Shown here: piece by piece, positions 16,912 through 26,309 of the stretch
Numbering within the stretch: position 1 is the first letter of the stretch
How the letters are laid out: each line of letters begins with the position of its first letter
DNA from: Singulisphaera sp.
Lineage (GTDB): Bacteria > Planctomycetota > Planctomycetia > Isosphaerales > Isosphaeraceae
Reading direction: 5' to 3'
NCBI GenBank assembly: GCA_027451445.1
Contig: DAIDJG010000136.1
Span: forward strand, 19,966-83,965
Length of the DNA stretch: 64,000 bases
Made by a program: the position numbers and the translations under genes
Notes under the pieces: generated by a model
Database searches by the model: none
The model's input: the letters and a program-made list of their open reading frames with translations, nothing else
What the model was told of the DNA's origin: nothing

Positions 16912-18333
16912 TCATTTGGCCGCAGCTTGCGCGGCGACGGGCGGTTTGAATCCGGGGGCGGCGACAATCGTGCGCAACGGCTTACCGTCCGCGAAATTCC
17001 AGAGCCGCACTTCCCCGTCCCAGCTACCGGATGCAACCGTCTTGCCATCCGGAGAAAGCGCCACGGCGTACACCCAGTCGGTATGTCCCGACAATGTCCG
17101 CACGGCTGCACCCGTGGCGGTTGTAAAAACGCGCACGGTCTTGTCCGAGCTGCACGCGACAAACTCTTTTCCGTCGGGAGTGAGCTGCACCTTGAAGACC
17201 GCACCGCCAAAGCCCCCGACCTGCCGGGCCTGCTTGGCGTCGTCGTCGGGTGTCCAGACGCGAATCGAGTTGTCTTCACCACCCGACAGCACCTGCTTAC
17301 CGTCCGAGGTGAACGTCACGCAATACACGGTCTGTGCATGGCCCGGAAAGGTGACCAATGCCTCCTTTTTTTCGACGTCGAAAACTTTACTGGTCTTGTC
17401 CCGGCTGGCGCTCGCAAGGCGCTTGCCATCGGGGCTGAACGCGATGTCAAAGATCCAGTCGGCGTGATCCTCGATCGTCACGAGCTCCTTGCCGGTTTCG
17501 ACGTCCCAGATTCGGATGGCCCGGTCCGCTCCCGCCGCTGCGACCTTCTTGCTATCAGGGCTGAATGTCACCGCGAAGACGCAGTCGTTGCTCTCGAGCA
17601 GGTCGCGCACCGGCTTCCCGCCACCGTTCGGCTCGGCCAGCCAGAGCTTGACGCCACCAAACTGACCGGGATCGCCGCTCGCGGTTGCCATCCATTTACC
17701 GTCGGGACTGAACGCGATGTCGTAAATGCGCTCGCCCAGACCCTGAAGGCGACGATCGATCGCCCCGTCGGCCGTCTTCCACAAATTGATCTCGTGATAG
17801 CCGGAAGCGGCGACCTCCGTGTTATCGGGGCTGAACGACAGCGCCGTGATCGGCACGGTCACCGGGTACGCTTCGGGAATCTTGACGGGCGTGGTACGCC
17901 GCAGCACGGTCGGCCAATCCTCGTTCGGTGCGCCCCCATCGTACTTGGCCCCTTCCTTGACCCACTTCTCAATCAGCGCGATCTTGTCGGGCGAAAGCGG
18001 GTCTTGCTTGTACGGCATGCGAGGCTGGCCGTCGGGTCGAATCATTTCGACGAGCAGGCTTCCCTCCGTGTCCCCGGGGATCAGCGTCACGCCTTCACCT
18101 TGCTGTCCGCCCTTCGCCAGTTGCGCGAAGGTGGTCATCACGTACTTGCTCTCGGATTTCTTGGGGTTGTGGCAGGCGATGCAGTTCTGCACGAAGATCG
18201 GCGCGATCTCCTTGATAAAGCTCACGCCGCCAGGCGCTGGCTTCGCCGCTTCCGCCTTTTGGGGTTCATCGGCGAAGCCACTGCTGGACACGAGAAACGC
18301 GAATCCGCATACGAGCGCAAACAAACGAGTCAT
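16912..18333 (-). CDS. Secreted cytochrome c-domain / WD40-repeat protein
   Basis: 473 residues. Signal peptide (about 1-21), then a planctomycete cytochrome-c domain with the haem motif C51-I-A-C-H55 in 'IFVQNCIACHNPKKS' and a distal Met in 'MPYKQDPLSPDKIALIEKWVKEGA'. Residues from about 135 on form seven or so WD40/beta-propeller repeats, each with 'ALSFSPDNTEVAASG', 'DIAFSPDGKWMATAS', 'AVTFSPDSKKVAAAG' and similar. Likely a periplasmic or surface electron-transfer or binding protein. It is 50 bases downstream of the PPC protein gene on the same strand, probably one operon. The propeller may bind polymer or a partner protein; the ligand is unknown. Confidence 0.9.
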   Translation of the reverse strand: MTRLFALVCGFAFLVSSSGFADEPQKAEAAKPAPGGVSFIKEIAPIFVQNCIACHNPKKSESKYVMTTFAQLAKGGQQGEGVTLIPGDTEGSLLVEMIRPDGQPRMPYKQDPLSPDKIALIEKWVKEGAKYDGGAPNEDWPTVLRRTTPVKIPEAYPVTVPITALSFSPDNTEVAASGYHEINLWKTADGAIDRRLQGLGERIYDIAFSPDGKWMATASGDPGQFGGVKLWLAEPNGGGKPVRDLLESNDCVFAVTFSPDSKKVAAAGADRAIRIWDVETGKELVTIEDHADWIFDIAFSPDGKRLASASRDKTSKVFDVEKKEALVTFPGHAQTVYCVTFTSDGKQVLSGGEDNSIRVWTPDDDAKQARQVGGFGGAVFKVQLTPDGKEFVACSSDKTVRVFTTATGAAVRTLSGHTDWVYAVALSPDGKTVASGSWDGEVRLWNFADGKPLRTIVAAPGFKPPVAAQAAAK

Positions 18334-18383
18334 CGGATGCCATCTCCCGGAAGTATGAGCTCAAGTCTCACGCGCATGAGCCG

Positions 18384-20723
18384 TCATTTCGCCGCGGTAA
18401 CCTTGACGGCCAACGACGTTGGCGGCGTGACGTAATCTTTCTTGTTGATCTGGAACGCCATCGACACGTTGGAGGTCGCCATGGCAACGGCCGCGTTTGC
18501 CTCGGCGACGACCTTGATCGTAAACTCGGAAGCCTCAGGGGCGACGGTGGCGGGTTCCGCCTTGAGACCCGCGGGAAGCCCGTTGACCTTGACCGTAACA
18601 GGCTCTTTGAATGCTCCCTTGCGCACCACCTTTCCTTTCAATTCAAAGGTAGCGCCGGCTTTCAACTCCAGGGAAGGGGCGGCCAATTCGAGGGCGGCAG
18701 GCCGGATCACGTTCAGGGTCACGGCAGGAACCGCAAAGGTCTGCTCCACGTTGTTCACTTTCCCTTTGGCGAGCAGCGCGACGGACATCGCTCCGAGCGC
18801 GGCTTCCGGGGCGGCCGTGACGGTCACGCTCCCTTCGGCGGCCTTCGCGGCGATGTTGGCCGCAGGAATCGTGACGCCTGGGGGCAACGGAAGCGGCGTG
18901 ACGGCGAGCGCCGTGTCCGCCCCATTCGCCCGGACAACCTTGATGGGGACCGGCCCGCTGAAGCCGTGCGGAATCTCGATCGGAGTGGCGGGTGTGTCAA
19001 GCGTGATTCCGGGAGGCAATCCCGTCGCTGCGATCAGACCGCGCTGCGAAAATGTGTTGGTCGGTAACGTCGCTTGCTGCGCGAAGATGATCGCCTTTTC
19101 CGCCGAGGAAACGATCGGCCCCGATGGCCCTTGAGCCTGACCGACAACGTTCAGGCTGACGGGACCAACCGCGGCATCCGGAGCGGCGGACACGGTGAAA
19201 GCGCCGACAAGCTGGCCGTCGGCGATCGTCCCGGGACGGACCGTAACCCCCGCGGGCGGGTTGGCCACGCTCAGAGTGATCGGCCCATTGAAGTCTTTGC
19301 GGATGACGGTGACACCGACGGCCGCCGAGCCCCCCTTCGGAATCGTGATCTGCGAGTCGTTGAGCGCCAAATGAAAGCCGGGATTGTTGGGATAGACGAT
19401 GATCCGATAGGCGTAACCGACCCCTCCGCGTCCCCCGAGGTCTCGCAACTTGAGCGTCACCTCGTTCAGACCTGCCGGAACGGTGAGATCAAGCCTCGGG
19501 TCAGGGGAAACGATACCCGCCGCCTTCCCTTTCGCCCCCGTCGCGGGCACGGTGGTGTCGTCGGCGGTGGCGAGTACGGCGTTATTCGCGCCGAGGGCCT
19601 GGAGCACTCCGTCGAGTGCGGACCCAATGTCAGCAGCCTCGACCTCAACGTGCAGCTTCTGACCGGGTGTGACGGCCAGGACAAACAGATCCTCGTCTCC
19701 CTTAGGGTCGATCCGCCCGTTGAAGATCACAGGCGCCGCGGCACGGGTTGGGGGCGCAGCGGCGTCGCTCGATTCGCGTAACTCGGGGACGTCGCTCACT
19801 CGCAATGGGCTCAACGACTCCACGTCGAGAACCGGATCGGCGGGCGCCGTCAGTCCCAGCACCTGGTTCGTGACGCGAGCAAAGGTAACCTCGCTCCCTT
19901 CCGTCCCACGAATCGTGGCCGCGGCGATGCGCATGTCGGGGAGGGTTCCGCCGCGGAGCTCGAACCCCACCGTCTCGCCTTGCCGGCCGCCAATCGGGTA
20001 GATCTCTTGTGCCATCGGCACCGCTCCGATCAGCAACCGATACACCGGTCGCCCGCCGCCTTGATACCGAGAGTCGGAAAGCTCAACGACGTAATCGCCA
20101 TCAGCGGGCAGCACGGTCGTCAACCGAGCGTCGGTCAAGAGCCCCGCGGTGTCATCGGCCGAGGCGACGAAATCGTGATTTGCGGCCGTAAGCCGGATCG
20201 TGGGATCCACTCCCGAGCCGATCCTCGCACACTGGGCATCGACCACGATGAGCTGGCCCTTCTTGCCGGGAAACTTAAAAAAATCCACATCATTTCCCGC
20301 CGACTGCCCTTCGACGACGACCGGCGACGGCACGGCCTGAGCCGTATCGAAAGTGTTGTTCTCTTCCTTCTCGGCCACCTGGGGAAGCTGTCCCACGCTA
20401 AAAAGGAACGGGTTCGAGATACCGTCGTCCGTCTTAACGCGAATCGGGTACACGCCAACCGCCACGGACGGCTCGACGAGCATCCGGACTTTCCAGGTCC
20501 CGGCGTTGGAATCCGCCGGTGCAGGATCGACGAACTTGAACGCGAAAGGCGCGATGAGCTGTGGGTTGCCCGTGAGATTCCCGCCGCTGATCGCGACCTC
20601 GGTGGCCGCGCCTTTTTGAACCCCAAAGGGACTCGTTCCGCTAATCGTCGGAGGCGCCGCCAAAAGCGAGTTGGATACGCTCACTCCGAACACGACAGCC
20701 AGACACGTCGTTCTCACGTTCAT
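18384..20723 (-). CDS. Exported PPC/Ig-like-domain protein
   Basis: 779 residues from the ATG at 20723, which has AAGGAA upstream and starts the signal peptide 'MNVRTTCLAVVFGVSVSNSLLAAP'. Domains: an IPT-like beta domain (about 25-115, 'SGTSPFGVQKGAATEVAISGGNL'), a pre-peptidase C-terminal (PPC) domain near 120-235 ('EKEENNTFDTAQAV', 'DVDFFKFPGKKGQLIVV'), a second PPC-like segment near 330-440 ('GRIDPKGDEDLFVLAVTPGQKLHVE'), then several Ig-like Pro/Ala/Val-rich domains to the C-terminus. No protease domain is present. Such proteins precede cytochrome or DUF1501 genes in planctomycetes and are probably surface structural proteins. It is first gene of a pair with the WD40 cytochrome. Confidence 0.88.
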   Translation of the reverse strand: MNVRTTCLAVVFGVSVSNSLLAAPPTISGTSPFGVQKGAATEVAISGGNLTGNPQLIAPFAFKFVDPAPADSNAGTWKVRMLVEPSVAVGVYPIRVKTDDGISNPFLFSVGQLPQVAEKEENNTFDTAQAVPSPVVVEGQSAGNDVDFFKFPGKKGQLIVVDAQCARIGSGVDPTIRLTAANHDFVASADDTAGLLTDARLTTVLPADGDYVVELSDSRYQGGGRPVYRLLIGAVPMAQEIYPIGGRQGETVGFELRGGTLPDMRIAAATIRGTEGSEVTFARVTNQVLGLTAPADPVLDVESLSPLRVSDVPELRESSDAAAPPTRAAAPVIFNGRIDPKGDEDLFVLAVTPGQKLHVEVEAADIGSALDGVLQALGANNAVLATADDTTVPATGAKGKAAGIVSPDPRLDLTVPAGLNEVTLKLRDLGGRGGVGYAYRIIVYPNNPGFHLALNDSQITIPKGGSAAVGVTVIRKDFNGPITLSVANPPAGVTVRPGTIADGQLVGAFTVSAAPDAAVGPVSLNVVGQAQGPSGPIVSSAEKAIIFAQQATLPTNTFSQRGLIAATGLPPGITLDTPATPIEIPHGFSGPVPIKVVRANGADTALAVTPLPLPPGVTIPAANIAAKAAEGSVTVTAAPEAALGAMSVALLAKGKVNNVEQTFAVPAVTLNVIRPAALELAAPSLELKAGATFELKGKVVRKGAFKEPVTVKVNGLPAGLKAEPATVAPEASEFTIKVVAEANAAVAMATSNVSMAFQINKKDYVTPPTSLAVKVTAAK

Positions 20724-21118
20724 AGGAGTATTCCTTGGGTCACGCCCCGGCCTCGGGCGGTTGAGCATGCGGGAGCTCTCGGCAATGGAGTCTACGGTTC
20801 GTTCAGGCCACAGGCGGGTGGTTCCATTCGGCGGGTTTTCGCACTATCAAACGTCGCATGAGCTAAGACGTTTGTCAAGCATTGGTCTTGGCATCCTGCG
20901 TCGCCGACAGAATCCGGACGCTTTGGAGTGCGACGGTTTACTGCCGCTTTCGAACCACGCTTACAATTCGTGAGCGGCGGTTTGCAAGGAGCCTTTACGG
21001 GCTCACCGAACCCCAAAGAAGATCGCCTTGTCCGGACGAGGACACCAGCGTGCGCGATTGGCCCCAAATTGCGTAGAATTGACGAACGCGAAATCCGCTT
21101 CCCCAACCTGAGGCCCCC
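20724..21118. other. Divergent intergenic region with a small hairpin
   Basis: 395 bases between the divergent PPC-protein and molybdopterin-oxidoreductase genes. An 8-base inverted repeat, CAAACGTC at 20848-20855 and GACGTTTG at 20867-20874, with an 11-base loop is the only structure seen. It could be an operator for either unit. No small gene is convincing here. Confidence 0.45.
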
Positions 21119-23218
21119 GTGCCGACGACCGAACGCAAGCTCGTGAAGTGCGTCTGTCCGCTCGACTGTCCCGACACGTGTTCGATGGTGGTCACTATCG
21201 AAGATGGCGTCGCGACCGACTTGCGAGGAGACAAGGATCACCCGTTCACTCGTGGCTTCCTCTGCCAGAAGATGGCCCGATACCTCGATCGGGTGTACAG
21301 CGACGACAGGCTCCTCCACCCGCTGCGCCGCGTCGGCCGGAAAGGTGGAGGACGCTTCGAGCGCGTCACGTGGGACGAGGCCTTGGGCACGATCGCGGAG
21401 CGGTTCGCCTCGATCGCGTCCTCGCCTCACGGGCCACAAGCGATCTTGCCGTATAGCTACTGTGGCACGATGGGAAAGCTCCAGTCGAGCAGTCTGGACC
21501 GGCGGTTCTTCCATCGCCTCGGCGCATCGCAGCTTGACCGGACCATCTGTGCGTCCGCGGGCACATTGGGCTACGAATACACGGTCGGCCGGGGCCGGTA
21601 TGGTGCCGATCCGATGGCCGTGCCGGAATGCCGCTTCATCGTCAACTGGGGCTCCAATACCGCCCACACGAACAGCCACCTCTGGAGCCTGATGCTCAAG
21701 GCCCGCAAGCAAGGGGCAACGATCGTGACGATCGACCCCTATGCTAGTCCCACCGCCCAGCGCTCCGATTGGCACATCCAGCTCCGCCCCGGCACGGACG
21801 CGGCGCTGGCGCTGGGCGTCATGCACGCGCTCTGGCGCGACGGATTGACCGATGAGGACTACATCGAGCGAGCCACCGTCGGTGCCCCCCTGCTCCGCGA
21901 CCGCGTTCTGACCCACTACCCCCCCGAGCATGTTGCAAAGATCACTGGCGTCTCCGCCGAGACGCTGGTCGATTTTGCCCACCGGCTCGCCCGCGAGCAG
22001 CCGTCACTCATTCGGCTCAACTACGGCCTACAGCGTCACTATGGCGGCGGCATGGCCGTACGCACGATCACTTGCCTCCCTGCCCTGATCGGCTCCTGGC
22101 GCTTCCCCGGCGGAGGTGCACTCCTCTCCACGAGCGGCACCTACGACTTCGCGATGGACCGTCTGACACGTCCCGACCTCTCGCCGCCAGGAACTCGCAT
22201 CGTCAACATGAATCAGCTCGGCAAGGCGTTGGCAGGTGAGCTCCCTGGTCCACCCGTTCTGGCACTCTACATCTACAACTCCAACCCTGCCGCCGTTACG
22301 CCCGATCAGAAACGAGTCGTCGAAGGCCTCCTGCGCGAAGACTTATTCACGGTCGTTCATGAGCAGTTCCCCACGGACACCGTCGATTACGCCGATATCG
22401 TCCTCCCCGCGACGACCCAGCTCGAACACCAGGATCTTCACGGCTCGTACGGCCACCATTTCGTGCTCCACAATTCGGCCGCCATCGCACCGCGCGGGGA
22501 ATGCCGCGCCAACAACGACGTTTTCCGAGGACTGGCCCAACGCCTCGGCTTCGAGTCCGAGTTCTTTCCGGACGACGACCAACTGACGCGCGAAGCCCTC
22601 GACGGTGGACCCACTGTCGCAGGGATCACCCTCGAACGGCTGAAGGCGGACGGCTCGGTCCGACTGAACCTCCCCGAGCGCTTTCTCCCCTATGCGGAAG
22701 GGCGCTTCGGGACTCCGTCGGGCAAATGCGAACTTTACTCCGAGCGCATGAAGGACAACGGCCTCGACCCGCTCCCAACCTATATCCCTCCACGTGAAGA
22801 TCCACAAACGCGGCCCGAGCTCGCCGCGCGGTACCCCTTGCAACTACTCAGCCCGCCGCGTCCGCAGTTCCTGAATTCGACATTCGCCAACTCGTCCGAT
22901 CACCAACGGATTGCCGGCGACCCGACCGTTGAGTTGTCCCAGGACGATGCCGCGCGCCGAGGTCTCGTCGACGGTCAGTGGGCCGAGGTCTTCAACGATC
23001 GAGGACGGTTCCTCGCGCGCGTTGCACTCACCGGAACGGTGAAACCGGGGGTGGCCGTCGCCACGGGAATCTACTGGAGCAAGCTCAGCCCCGGTCGCGC
23101 CAATGTGAACAGCACCACATCCGCCGCACTGACCGACTTCGGCGGTGGCGCAACGTTTTTCGATAACCTCGTGGAAGTACGGCCGGCCCCCTCTCCAACG
23201 GAGTCCGTTTCGCCATGA
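21119..23218 (+). CDS. Molybdopterin-dependent oxidoreductase with 4Fe-4S site
   Basis: 699 residues, GTG start. The N-terminal iron-sulfur motif is 'CPLDCPDTC' plus 'FLCQKM': Cys13, Cys17, Cys21 and Cys49 with spacing 3-3-27, as in the DMSO-reductase superfamily. The molybdopterin-binding domain follows ('INWGSNTAHTNSHLWSLMLKARKQGATIVTIDPYASPTA', 'NYGLQRHYGGGMAVR', 'YIYNSNPAAVTPDQ', 'DTVDYADIVLPATTQLEHQDLHGSYGHHFVLHN'). The C-terminal dinucleotide-binding domain includes 'LSPPRPQFLNSTFANSSDHQRIAGDPTVELS'. The enzyme lacks a Tat signal and is probably cytoplasmic. The substrate is unknown; this subgroup is annotated as formate-dehydrogenase-like or BisC-like. It overlaps the glutaredoxin-like gene by 4 bases (ATGA). 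Confidence 0.92.
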   Translation: MPTTERKLVKCVCPLDCPDTCSMVVTIEDGVATDLRGDKDHPFTRGFLCQKMARYLDRVYSDDRLLHPLRRVGRKGGGRFERVTWDEALGTIAERFASIASSPHGPQAILPYSYCGTMGKLQSSSLDRRFFHRLGASQLDRTICASAGTLGYEYTVGRGRYGADPMAVPECRFIVNWGSNTAHTNSHLWSLMLKARKQGATIVTIDPYASPTAQRSDWHIQLRPGTDAALALGVMHALWRDGLTDEDYIERATVGAPLLRDRVLTHYPPEHVAKITGVSAETLVDFAHRLAREQPSLIRLNYGLQRHYGGGMAVRTITCLPALIGSWRFPGGGALLSTSGTYDFAMDRLTRPDLSPPGTRIVNMNQLGKALAGELPGPPVLALYIYNSNPAAVTPDQKRVVEGLLREDLFTVVHEQFPTDTVDYADIVLPATTQLEHQDLHGSYGHHFVLHNSAAIAPRGECRANNDVFRGLAQRLGFESEFFPDDDQLTREALDGGPTVAGITLERLKADGSVRLNLPERFLPYAEGRFGTPSGKCELYSERMKDNGLDPLPTYIPPREDPQTRPELAARYPLQLLSPPRPQFLNSTFANSSDHQRIAGDPTVELSQDDAARRGLVDGQWAEVFNDRGRFLARVALTGTVKPGVAVATGIYWSKLSPGRANVNSTTSAALTDFGGGATFFDNLVEVRPAPSPTESVSP

Positions 23219-23514
23219 CCACACTGCTGACCCGCTGGCTGCGTCCGAAACTGAAGCTCACGCACTGGCGCGTGACCGTCTATACCCGCGCGCAGTGTTG
23301 CTGCTGCCACAAGGCCATCGACCTGCTCCAGGACTACCAAAAACGCTACCTATTTGCGCTCGAACTCGTCGATATCGACGCTGACCCGGAACTCAGAGCC
23401 CGCTACGATACATCAGTGCCCGTCGTAACGATCAACGACAAAATCCGATTCAAGGGGATCGTGAACCGAGTCCTTCTGGAACGGCTCATTACCGCGGAGA
23501 AAGCCAGGAGCTGA
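23215..23514 (+). CDS. Glutaredoxin-like thiol-disulfide protein with a CCCC motif
   Basis: 99 residues, translationally coupled to the molybdoenzyme by an ATGA overlap. Thioredoxin-fold pattern: 'WRVTVYTRAQCCCCHKAIDLLQDY' then 'LELVDIDADPELRARYDTSVPVVTINDKIRFKG', where 'SVPVV' is the cis-Pro loop. The active site has four successive cysteines (28-31) followed by His, which embeds a normal CxxC but adds two extra thiols. It belongs to the DUF836-like glutaredoxin group. The coupling suggests it reduces or maintains the molybdoenzyme or its metal site. That is inference; no other thiol enzyme is near. Confidence 0.88.
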   Translation: MTTLLTRWLRPKLKLTHWRVTVYTRAQCCCCHKAIDLLQDYQKRYLFALELVDIDADPELRARYDTSVPVVTINDKIRFKGIVNRVLLERLITAEKARS

Positions 23515-23534
23515 ATCGAGCGTTCTCAAAAGAG

Positions 23535-23654
23535 TCTATCCGCAGATGTCGCAGATGAACGCAGATAAATTCAAAAGCAGATTTTACTTCAACCTGTTGA
23601 GGTGCAAACCCAAACGATTTTAATCTGCGTTCATCTGCGACATCTGCGGATAGA
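23535..23654. repeat. Palindromic ATCTGCG repeat, copy 1
   Basis: Perfect 32-base inverted repeat: 23535-23566 (begins TCTATCCGCAGATGTC) and 23623-23654, with a 56-base spacer. The same 32-base arms recur at 29270-29412 with a different spacer. The arms contain the internal repeat GCAGATG. It lies between the 3' ends of the convergent glutaredoxin-like and cobT genes, about 20 bases from each stop. Confidence 0.92.
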
Positions 23655-23678
23655 ACGCTTTGCAGTCTGGATCCTTCG

Positions 23679-24782
23679 TTAATCAGTCGGCCCCGAGATC
23701 CCTGCGGATTCGAACGTCGCCATATCGCGGAGGAGGTCGCCGGCCGCTGCGATGATCGGCAGAGCCAAGGCAGCACCGGTCCCTTCTCCGAGTCGAAGCT
23801 CCAAATTGAGGATTGGTATGAGCGCGAGGGCGTCGAGCGCGACCCGATGACCCGGTTCCGGTCCCAGGTGAGCGGCGAGGAAGTGGCCGCGTATCGATGG
23901 GCAGAGTCGGGCAGCGATCAGTCCGGCGGTAGTACTGATCACTCCGTCGAGCACAACGAGCACACCCTTGCTCGCTGCACTCAGGGCCAGCCCCGCGAGG
24001 CCGAGGATCTCGAACCCACCGACGCGTGCGATCCAGTCCCAAAGATCGTCGCAATGCGGCGCATGGAACTCGAGCGCGTCTGCAACGATACCGCGCTTGT
24101 GCTCCCAGCGATGGTCGTCAACCCCGGTGCCACGTCCAACGACGTCACGAGCGGAAGCTCCCGTCAGCGCCGCGATCAACGCGGCGGCGGTTGTGGTGTT
24201 GCCGATTCCCATCTCGCCGAGCGCAACCACTCGGATATCGTCGCGGATCCATCGATCGCCCAGAGCCAGGCCTGCCTCAATGGCACGATACGCCTCCACG
24301 CGGCTCATCGCAGGTCGTTCGAGAAAGTTAGCGGTCCCTCCGGCGATCGGACAAGTCGCGAGCGAATCGTGGTCCGTCAATCCAGCGGGTAAGTGCTTCA
24401 CCCCAAGATCAGCCACCCGGACGATCGCCCCCGCGCGCCGGGCGAGCACGTTCACGGCAGCCCCTCCGCGCACGTAGTTGGCGACCATCTGGCCGGTGAC
24501 TTCGCTCGGATACGCGCTCACCCCGGCTTCAGCGATACCATGATCCGCCGCCAGGACGGCGATGAGTGCGGGGTGCCCCTCAGGCCGTTCCGTGCATTGG
24601 ATCGCCGCAAGTTGACGCCCGATCTCGAGAAGCCGCCCGAGGCTTCCCGGCGGCATCGTCAGGCATGCCTGACGCGCCGCCGCGCGTTCAGCCCATTCTG
24701 CGGAAGGGGCCTCGATCGATCTTATCGCCCGGAGGATCGTCTCCGGAACGATGCGATCGTCCTGTTGCGAGCTGGCACGCAA
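23679..24782 (-). CDS. cobT: Nicotinate-nucleotide-dimethylbenzimidazole phosphoribosyltransferase
   Basis: 367 residues from a TTG at 24782, one base after the DinB-gene stop; no in-frame ATG exists nearby, so the start rests on coupling. CobT activates the lower ligand of cobalamin as alpha-ribazole phosphate. Signature segments: 'MPPGSLGRL' near 43, 'VLAADHGIAEAGVSAYPSEVTGQMVANYVRGGAAVNVLARRAG' near 78-120, 'GEMGIGNTTTAAALIAALTG' near 190, 'GRGTGVDD' near 222 and the C-terminal 'LRLGEGTGAALALPII' with the catalytic Glu. Full family length. A cobalamin adenosyltransferase gene lies 1.6 kb away on the other strand, so late cobalamin assembly or salvage is grouped here. Confidence 0.93.
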   Translation of the reverse strand: MRASSQQDDRIVPETILRAIRSIEAPSAEWAERAAARQACLTMPPGSLGRLLEIGRQLAAIQCTERPEGHPALIAVLAADHGIAEAGVSAYPSEVTGQMVANYVRGGAAVNVLARRAGAIVRVADLGVKHLPAGLTDHDSLATCPIAGGTANFLERPAMSRVEAYRAIEAGLALGDRWIRDDIRVVALGEMGIGNTTTAAALIAALTGASARDVVGRGTGVDDHRWEHKRGIVADALEFHAPHCDDLWDWIARVGGFEILGLAGLALSAASKGVLVVLDGVISTTAGLIAARLCPSIRGHFLAAHLGPEPGHRVALDALALIPILNLELRLGEGTGAALALPIIAAAGDLLRDMATFESAGISGPTD

Positions 24783-24783
24783 C

Positions 24784-25275
24784 TCAGATCACCACCGGCT
24801 TCGCCAGCTTCCTGCGCACGATCACGAACTGACCCGCGTGCATCAGGTTATGTATGCCGACCATGTTCAGTCCGTCGGCAACGGTCGGCGTGAAGTTCCG
24901 GAACCGCTCGGGCGCGGGCGCGGAAAGCTCTTCGTCACTCAGGCCGTCGAGCACCTTTTTGGTGGCCTCGCGCTGGGCCTTCATCAAACTCAGGTAGTCG
25001 CCGTGAGCTTGGAAACCCTTGTCCGCCTTGGCCTTCGCGGCGTCGGTCGAGTGATTTTCGTGGAAGCCTTCGGGCAATGCCGGCGAAACGCCGGGTTTGA
25101 TTCCCTCAACCATCATGTTCTCGAAGGAAAGCAGGTGCCCGAGCTGCCAGGCGATCGGGTTGATATCGTCCATCGGCCGGAGCCGGAACGCCTCGTCGTC
25201 CAGGTCGCCAACGTACTTGTCCACAATCATCTGGCTCATGTCGAGCGTCTGCCGAATCGTGTCCTTCGAAGTCAT
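24784..25275 (-). CDS. DinB-family protein
   Basis: 163 residues from the ATG at 25275, which overlaps the stop of the PD40 gene (ATGA); the longer frame to 25359 would overlap that gene heavily. Four-helix DinB/YfiT-type fold: 'MIVDKYVGDLDDEAFRLRPMDDINPIAWQLGHLLSFENMMVEG' has a His in the expected metal position, and 'VGIHNLMHAGQFVIVRRKLAKPVV' supplies the C-terminal His pair. The family includes metal-dependent thiol transferases (bacillithiol and mycothiol types) and uncharacterised proteins. The reaction is unknown. It is translationally coupled to both neighbours, with cobT one base downstream. Confidence 0.85.
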   Translation of the reverse strand: MTSKDTIRQTLDMSQMIVDKYVGDLDDEAFRLRPMDDINPIAWQLGHLLSFENMMVEGIKPGVSPALPEGFHENHSTDAAKAKADKGFQAHGDYLSLMKAQREATKKVLDGLSDEELSAPAPERFRNFTPTVADGLNMVGIHNLMHAGQFVIVRRKLAKPVVI

Positions 25276-26309
25276 CGCGTCGCTTCTCCAGGATTGAGAA
25301 TGAAATCGGCAAGAAAGAGCTGACTCTTCTTGTCCGCCGTTCGTCCGCTCGAAGTCCACATCAAGCGTTTACCGTCGGGGCTGAAGACGGGGAGTCCGTC
25401 AAAACCGTCGTGGTACGTGATGCGAACCTCGGACCCCGAATCCACGTCCATCAGGTAAAGCTCGTAGTTCTGATGCCCGTGGCGACTCGTGGCGTATATG
25501 ATATGGTGGCCATCTGGGTGAAAGTAAGGGCCCCAGTTCACGAATTCATTGTTCGTCAGCGCACGCTCCGCCGTCCCCTCCGTGTTGTTGATGAAGACCT
25601 GAAGAAGATCGTTATCCTTGCGGTCACTCCGATAGATGATGCGCTTGCCGTCCGGGGAGAAAAACGGACCGCCGTCGTAACCTTTGCTGTGCGTGATGCG
25701 CCTGACGTTCCGACCGTCGGCGTCCATGATGTAGATCTCGGCGTCGCCGTCGCGGAATGATGTGAAAACGATCTGCTTGCCGTCCGGCGAGTAGCTGCCC
25801 TCCGCATCGTAGCCCGGCGTATCGGTCAGCCGGACGAGGTTTGAGCCGTCAGGATTCGCGCGGAAGATGTCCATGCCGCGCGGGAATTCCCATTTGTACC
25901 GTTCCGTCCGGCTATACGCCGGGCCCTTCGGACCCGCCGGTGTTGGGTCGAGATGCGATGAAGCAAAGATGATCGACTTCCCGTCGGGATGGTAATACGC
26001 ACAGGTGCAGGCCCCCTTCCCCGTGCTCACCATTCGGGGCTGGGCGTCCTGGAGCAGGTCGCCCGTGAAAATCTGGTAGTCGTCCTGGTTCGCGGCCGGA
26101 GTGAGGAAGATCGTTGGTGGCGGGTTGCGCACGGCCTGAAAGATGATCGCCTTCCCGTCGGGCCGGAAGTAGCCTTCACCTGCCCGCGCGAATCCGTAGG
26201 TAACCTGACGAATGTTCGTGAGGTGTTTCGCCTCCAGGGCAGCCATTTCCGAAGGTGTCGGACTGGGCTCAGCGGCGAGTATCGAGAGCGACAGGAAAAT
26301 CGTTAGCAT
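25272..26309 (-). CDS. TolB/PD40 beta-propeller periplasmic protein
   Basis: 345 residues. Short signal peptide ('MLTIFLSLSILAAEP'). The rest is a six-blade TolB-like propeller; each blade carries the PD40 motif: 'GYFRPDGKAIIFQ', 'YYHPDGKSIIFAS', 'SYSPDGKQIVFTS', 'FFSPDGKRIIYRS', 'YFHPDGHHIIYAT' and 'VFSPDGKRLMWTS'. There is no N-terminal TolB domain and no peptidase domain, so it is a stand-alone propeller. It begins a coupled minus-strand run PD40 - DinB - cobT. The ligand is unknown; its grouping with cobT may be only positional. Confidence 0.88.
   Translation of the reverse strand: MLTIFLSLSILAAEPSPTPSEMAALEAKHLTNIRQVTYGFARAGEGYFRPDGKAIIFQAVRNPPPTIFLTPAANQDDYQIFTGDLLQDAQPRMVSTGKGACTCAYYHPDGKSIIFASSHLDPTPAGPKGPAYSRTERYKWEFPRGMDIFRANPDGSNLVRLTDTPGYDAEGSYSPDGKQIVFTSFRDGDAEIYIMDADGRNVRRITHSKGYDGGPFFSPDGKRIIYRSDRKDNDLLQVFINNTEGTAERALTNNEFVNWGPYFHPDGHHIIYATSRHGHQNYELYLMDVDSGSEVRITYHDGFDGLPVFSPDGKRLMWTSSGRTADKKSQLFLADFILNPGEATR

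Noticed and set aside
16672..18435. 587-codon plus-strand frame
   Set aside because: Antisense to the WD40-cytochrome gene, low-complexity composition and no recognisable domain.
20792..21982. 396-codon minus-strand frame
   Set aside because: Mostly antisense to the molybdopterin oxidoreductase start and lacking motifs.
23535..23654. Possible CRISPR fragment
   Set aside because: The repeats are inverted, not direct, only two arms per site, and no cas gene is present.
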